Shown here: one piece after another, positions 59,646-64,000 of the stretch | Numbering within the stretch: the first letter of the stretch is position 1 | How the letters are laid out: every line of letters begins with the position of its first letter | NCBI GenBank assembly: GCA_021209875.1 | Contig: JAGYVD010000005.1 | Location: 4,068,001 to 4,132,000 of the forward strand | Direction: 5' to 3' | Origin: Rosellinia necatrix | Taxonomy: Eukaryota > Ascomycota > Sordariomycetes > Xylariales > Xylariaceae | Length of the DNA stretch: 64,000 nucleotides | Translations under genes and position numbers: made by a program | Notes under the pieces: generated by a model | What the model saw: the letters and a program-made list of their open reading frames with translations, nothing else | What the model was told of the DNA's origin: nothing | Database searches by the model: none

Positions 59646-62600
59646 GTTTTATTTAATTATATTTTTTTTTGTAGTAATTGTTAATAAATTCTAAGTTTAG
59701 TTCTAACTAGTTTTTTATAAGCTACTTGTTAAACTTATGCTTAATTTTATTATATTTAATCAAATATTATATCTGTCCGTTGCTTATTTTTATATTTATA
59801 ACCTGTTTATATAAGTAGTTTTAAACTTATATAAGTCTAATTAAAAAAAAAAACTTCTGCTGTATTTATTAAATCGGGCCAGCTTAAAATAGTTAATAAA
59901 AATAATATTATAGATTTTAGCATTATATTAACTTAAATCTAATCTATAAATTAATAAGCTAATTTTTTTAGTAACTATAAAAAGTCCCGCGTAACGTTAG
60001 AACATTTTTAGTTTTATAATTAATGCTGTAAATATATTATATTTTTTATACAGCTGTAGTAATATTTTATTTTTAACGTTAAAAAATTTAAGTTGTTTAT
60101 ATTTATTATAATATTTTTTTATAATTATAAATACTAAAACGATTATATTTAAAGCTTTAATACGCGCTGCAAAAAATAAAAATAAACGTTCGGGTTGTTA
60201 AATTAATAATATTAAAATGTTTATAATACCTGCTAATATAAATTTTTATGCTAGTTTATTAAATAATATATTAGTTATGCTATATTTTATATTATTATAT
60301 TTAAACTATAATCGTAAAATTATTTACAGCTAATTTTAAAAATCTTTTATTATATATATATAATATTATAATATAAACTATATTATTTATATTATAATTT
60401 TTAACTAATTATTTGCTTGTAAATAGTACGCGGCTGCGTAAAATAATTTAATATTAAAGCGTTTTTAAACAGCTGACTATAGCGCGGAAAAAAATTTAAA
60501 ATTGCGGTTAAAAATAATTATTTTTAAAAGTCCCCAGCCTGCTAATAAAAGCCAGAATATTAAAGCATGTCTTTATTATATAGCTGTTTATTTTTTACTG
60601 CTTAATATAAATTATATTTTTTTTAATTAATTTATAAACTATTATTATTATTAAATTAAAGCTTTTAGTAAATATTAGCAACGTTATAATAAAATTTATT
60701 ATAATGCTGTAATAAAAGCATAGCGGCAACAAAATTAGCTAAAAACTACTGTATAGTTTATATTTGTAAAGCTATAATATTTAATATTTAAAACATTTTT
60801 TACTATATTTTTTAAGCTGTTTTAAACTATAGTAAATATAAAATTATTAAAGTATATATATAAGTTTTTTATAGCTAATATAATTTAAGCCGTATATAAC
60901 TTTTTAAAGTTATAATAAATAAAATCAAAATATATAAAGTCTGTTAATATATATGTTTAATTTCTGCTATAATAAGCCGTTTTATATATAAAATAAAAAA
61001 TTAATTTTATTAGCTGTAAATAATATCTTTTTACGCGTAAAAACTTCTAATATTGTTTATATATATAAGTTTTTTTTGTATTTTTTTTGTAGTCGCGATT
61101 TAAAGTTTAAGTTAAGTTGTATAAATATAATAATATTTTTTTAAAAATCTTTTAAAAAAATGTCTACGTTATGTTTATATTTATGCTTGTTTAATAACAC
61201 TATTAATAAAAGTTGTTATAATATTTAATATATTGCTTAATGTTTTTTTTTTTATTGTTAAAAAATTTATTTAAGCCGCCGGGATCGCCAGCTTAAAAGT
61301 TGCAAACGTTATTTAAGTTGTCGCAAAATAGCCTGCTTAACATATTAAAAACTATATAATAACAGCCTAGCTTATAAAGCACGTAAACTTTAAACTAGCT
61401 AATATATTCTAATGTTTATATAATTTTTTTGTTAGCGTTACTAGCAGCTATAAAATTTATTAAATTTATACGATTATATAATCCTAGTATATTTTTATAA
61501 TTTATAAATATAATTAAAAACACAACTTTAATTATATTTAGCTAATGTTAACATTTTTTAAACAGCTATATAAATTTATAAAGCTTTATTTTTATTAGTT
61601 AATATTTAAGCTTAGCGTTAATTAACAGGCAAAATAAAAAAAGCTATAATTTAAATTGCTTATTAAAATAAATACTTAATAATAACATTATTTTATATAA
61701 GCTTTAAAATTATTTGTTTATCGACGTAGTAAACTTTTATATTAATGCTGTTAATAAACGCGTTAAAATTTATAAACAGTTAATAATTAAATAAATAAAA
61801 AGCTAATAATATATTGTTTAATAAAGCTTGCTTAATTTAAGCAAATATTATATATTTTTTTAGCTAAAAAAAATATAAACGTAACTATAATAGCTTATGT
61901 TTATTAAATATATTTAAATTAACTTGTTTTAGCTTGTTTAAATAATTTTGTTTTATATTTTTAAAATAGTTTAATTAATATTCCGTGTTAAAAATATAAT
62001 ATGCGGAGCTATATAGTTAAACTAATAAATACTTTTAAATTTTTTAATGTTTTTAAAAATTAAAGTTGTTTAATTATAGCTAATTTTTTTTTTATAATAA
62101 TTATATTAAAAAAATTAACTAATTTATTTAATATTACTGTGCTTAAAAACGCTACATATAATTTTAAAAGTTTAATACTAATATTTTTATCGCAGAAAAC
62201 TATAAAAACTTTCCGCAGGTTTTAAAAATACCTGTTAAAATTATTTAATAAAACAACAATATTATTATAATAAGATTTTATAACTATATGTTTAAATATA
62301 ACGTTAATTTAACGTTAAACATATATATTATTATTTTTATATTTTATTATAGCGTATTTATATATAAATTAGCTTATATATATAATTATAATAAAAACTT
62401 ATTATAACTATAAATAGACGTGCTATTAATAATAAAAAACAATAATATTAAATATATTTTAAAATAGCTTTTCTGCTATATAGTTTATAATTTTATTTTA
62501 AGTATATATAAAATAAGCGTTTTATAAAACTATTTTATTAAAAAGCTTAATATTAACAATTATACGACTTATTTTGTTAGCTTTGTTTTTTTGTTTAAAA

Positions 62601-64000
62601 GTTTTATTTGTTTTTAGCTTGTTTTTTTATATAATAAAAACAGGAAAAAAAAAAAAATTTTTATTTTTTAGTTTAGTATAACTTTTTTTATTTTTTAAGT
62701 CTAATAACTATGTTTTTTACGACTTGTTTATTATTTTAAAAAAATAAATAAACTCTGCAGTATTAAAAAATCTCTTTTTTTTATCTAGGCTTAAAATATA
62801 TTTTTATTTATTTTTTTTATAAATATATTAATATAACCTGTGTTTTTAAATATTATTTTAAATTTATTTAAAAGCTGAAAAACTTATTAACGCTAGTTTA
62901 GATTGTTAAAATTATTATAAATATTAATACCTGTTTTAAAATGTTTAACTATATATTTAATATAAATAAATTTATCGGCGTTTTATTAAAGCTTTAGTTT
63001 ATATATTGCTAACTTAGCTGCTTTATAAACGTATATTTTTTTTATTTAGTATATAAAATACTTCGGATTAATAAACATAAAATATTCTAGTATTTTTTAA
63101 AAAAGTATATATATAAGCTTGTTTATATTGTTTTTAATTATTATTTTATTTATGCCGGCGTTAATAATTAATATAAATATGCTTATTTAAATATTAGCTG
63201 GCTTAAAAAACAAGTTTTGCTTGTTGTTTATTACTGCATGCTATATTAAAATAAATATATAGCTTTTAAAATTAATTATCTGTTATATTTTTATTTTAAT
63301 TTTAATATTCTAACGTTTTTTCCGTAGTATAAAATCTATAAAAATTATAACGTAGCATAATTATATAACAGTTTTATTGCAGAACATAAGTATATTAAAC
63401 TTTTTAAGGCCTAGAACATTTATATTTAAAAGTATATATGTCTGCAAGTCGTTAATTAAAACGACCTCTCGCACAAAAAATGCTGTCGCAAGTTTTTTTA
63501 TTGTTTTACCTCTGTTTTAAAAATATATAAGCATTATAATATATTTGTTTAAAATATAAAGCGTCGCGCCAAATTTTTGCAATATTAATAAAATAGCTTG
63601 TTTATAGACTTTTAATACTAAATAGTTTTTTTAAATTTATTGCTGATCTTTTAAAGTTTTAAAACACCTGGTGTTTATATAAACGTTATATTAATTTTAA
63701 TAGCTTTTTAGATTTAATATAATATAAAACTTAAAATAATTATAAAATTTAAATCTATAGCTTAAACTAAAGCTTGTTATTAACGCTTAAAATTATATAA
63801 TAAAAAATTTTTAAAATAAAATAACAGGTTATAAATATTATATAATATAATATAATTAAAAATTGTTTTATTATAAACACGTTATATATATTTATATAAT
63901 TTATTATTATTAAAAAAAAAGCAATATATTTCTAACATTTAATAAAACGTTCTATAAATAATATATAATATACTATATTAAAATAGCTGTTTTTAGTTAA
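59544..64000. repeat. AT-rich, RIP-like block (probable degenerated repeat)
   Basis: Abrupt switch to very high A+T: in four sampled 60-base lines I counted only 7-10 G+C bases (12-17%). Stops are dense in all frames and no ORF survives. CpA is scarce in the lines read, while the remaining C and G sit largely in AGC/GCT and CG contexts, as left by repeat-induced point mutation of CpA to TpA. The block runs off the window, so its length is at least 4.46 kb. I could not identify the parent element. Confidence 0.85.

Noticed and set aside
62900..63500. Faint hints of a reverse-transcriptase or integrase relic
   Set aside because: Too many substitutions to support any motif by eye; a de-RIP consensus from several copies would be needed.
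59646..64000. Mitochondrial DNA origin of the AT-rich end
   Set aside because: No mitochondrial genes, tRNAs or long open frames; stops are dense in every frame and CpA is depleted, which fits RIP better.

Overview
This is nuclear DNA of a filamentous ascomycete (Pezizomycotina, probably Sordariomycetes). The evidence is one-gene-per-transcript organisation, short introns (about 50-180 bp) with GTRNGT-like donors and CTRAY branch points, long intergenic spaces, and orthologs of well-known fungal housekeeping proteins. A final 4.5-kb block of about 85% A+T looks like repeat-induced point mutation (RIP). There is no operon and no obvious metabolic gene cluster. I found no convincing tRNA, 5S rRNA, CRISPR array or intact transposon.

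Layout from left to right: an RGS-domain G-protein regulator (+); mitochondrial FAD-dependent glycerol-3-phosphate dehydrogenase GUT2 (-); CIA1, WD40 cytosolic Fe-S assembly factor (+); a low-complexity protein with a Cys-rich C-terminus (-); the TFIIH subunit TFB1/p62 (-); 2-oxoglutarate dehydrogenase E1 KGD1 (+); the multidomain wybutosine enzyme TYW4/PPM2 (-, seven exons); the autophagy PROPPIN ATG18 (+); the dual-specificity phosphatase PPS1 (-); a DDHD-domain phospholipase (+); a 10.8-kb stretch without a recognisable gene; a C2H2 zinc-finger transcription factor (-) with a 4.6-kb upstream region; a 1368-residue protein with a fungal N-terminal (STAND-associated-like) domain (+); then the AT-rich block to the window end. 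I rebuilt exon structures by hand from splice signals and reading-frame closure. Every multi-exon model given closes in frame.

The genes serve unrelated core functions: respiration and redox shuttling (GUT2, KGD1), Fe-S biogenesis (CIA1), transcription and repair (TFB1), tRNA modification (TYW4), autophagy (ATG18), cell-cycle and lipid signalling (PPS1, DDHD) and G-protein signalling (RGS).

The most notable observations are: three genes (CIA1, ATG18 and the Cys-rich gene) each broken by what looks like one extra base, two of them in homopolymers; a single in-frame TAG, possibly inside a 3n intron, separating the RGS gene from a further 244 codons; a stop-free 60-bp intron just before the PPS1 catalytic motif; a conserved-looking Cys-rich module of unknown function; and the RIP-like AT block with a 34-bp tandem repeat at its edge.
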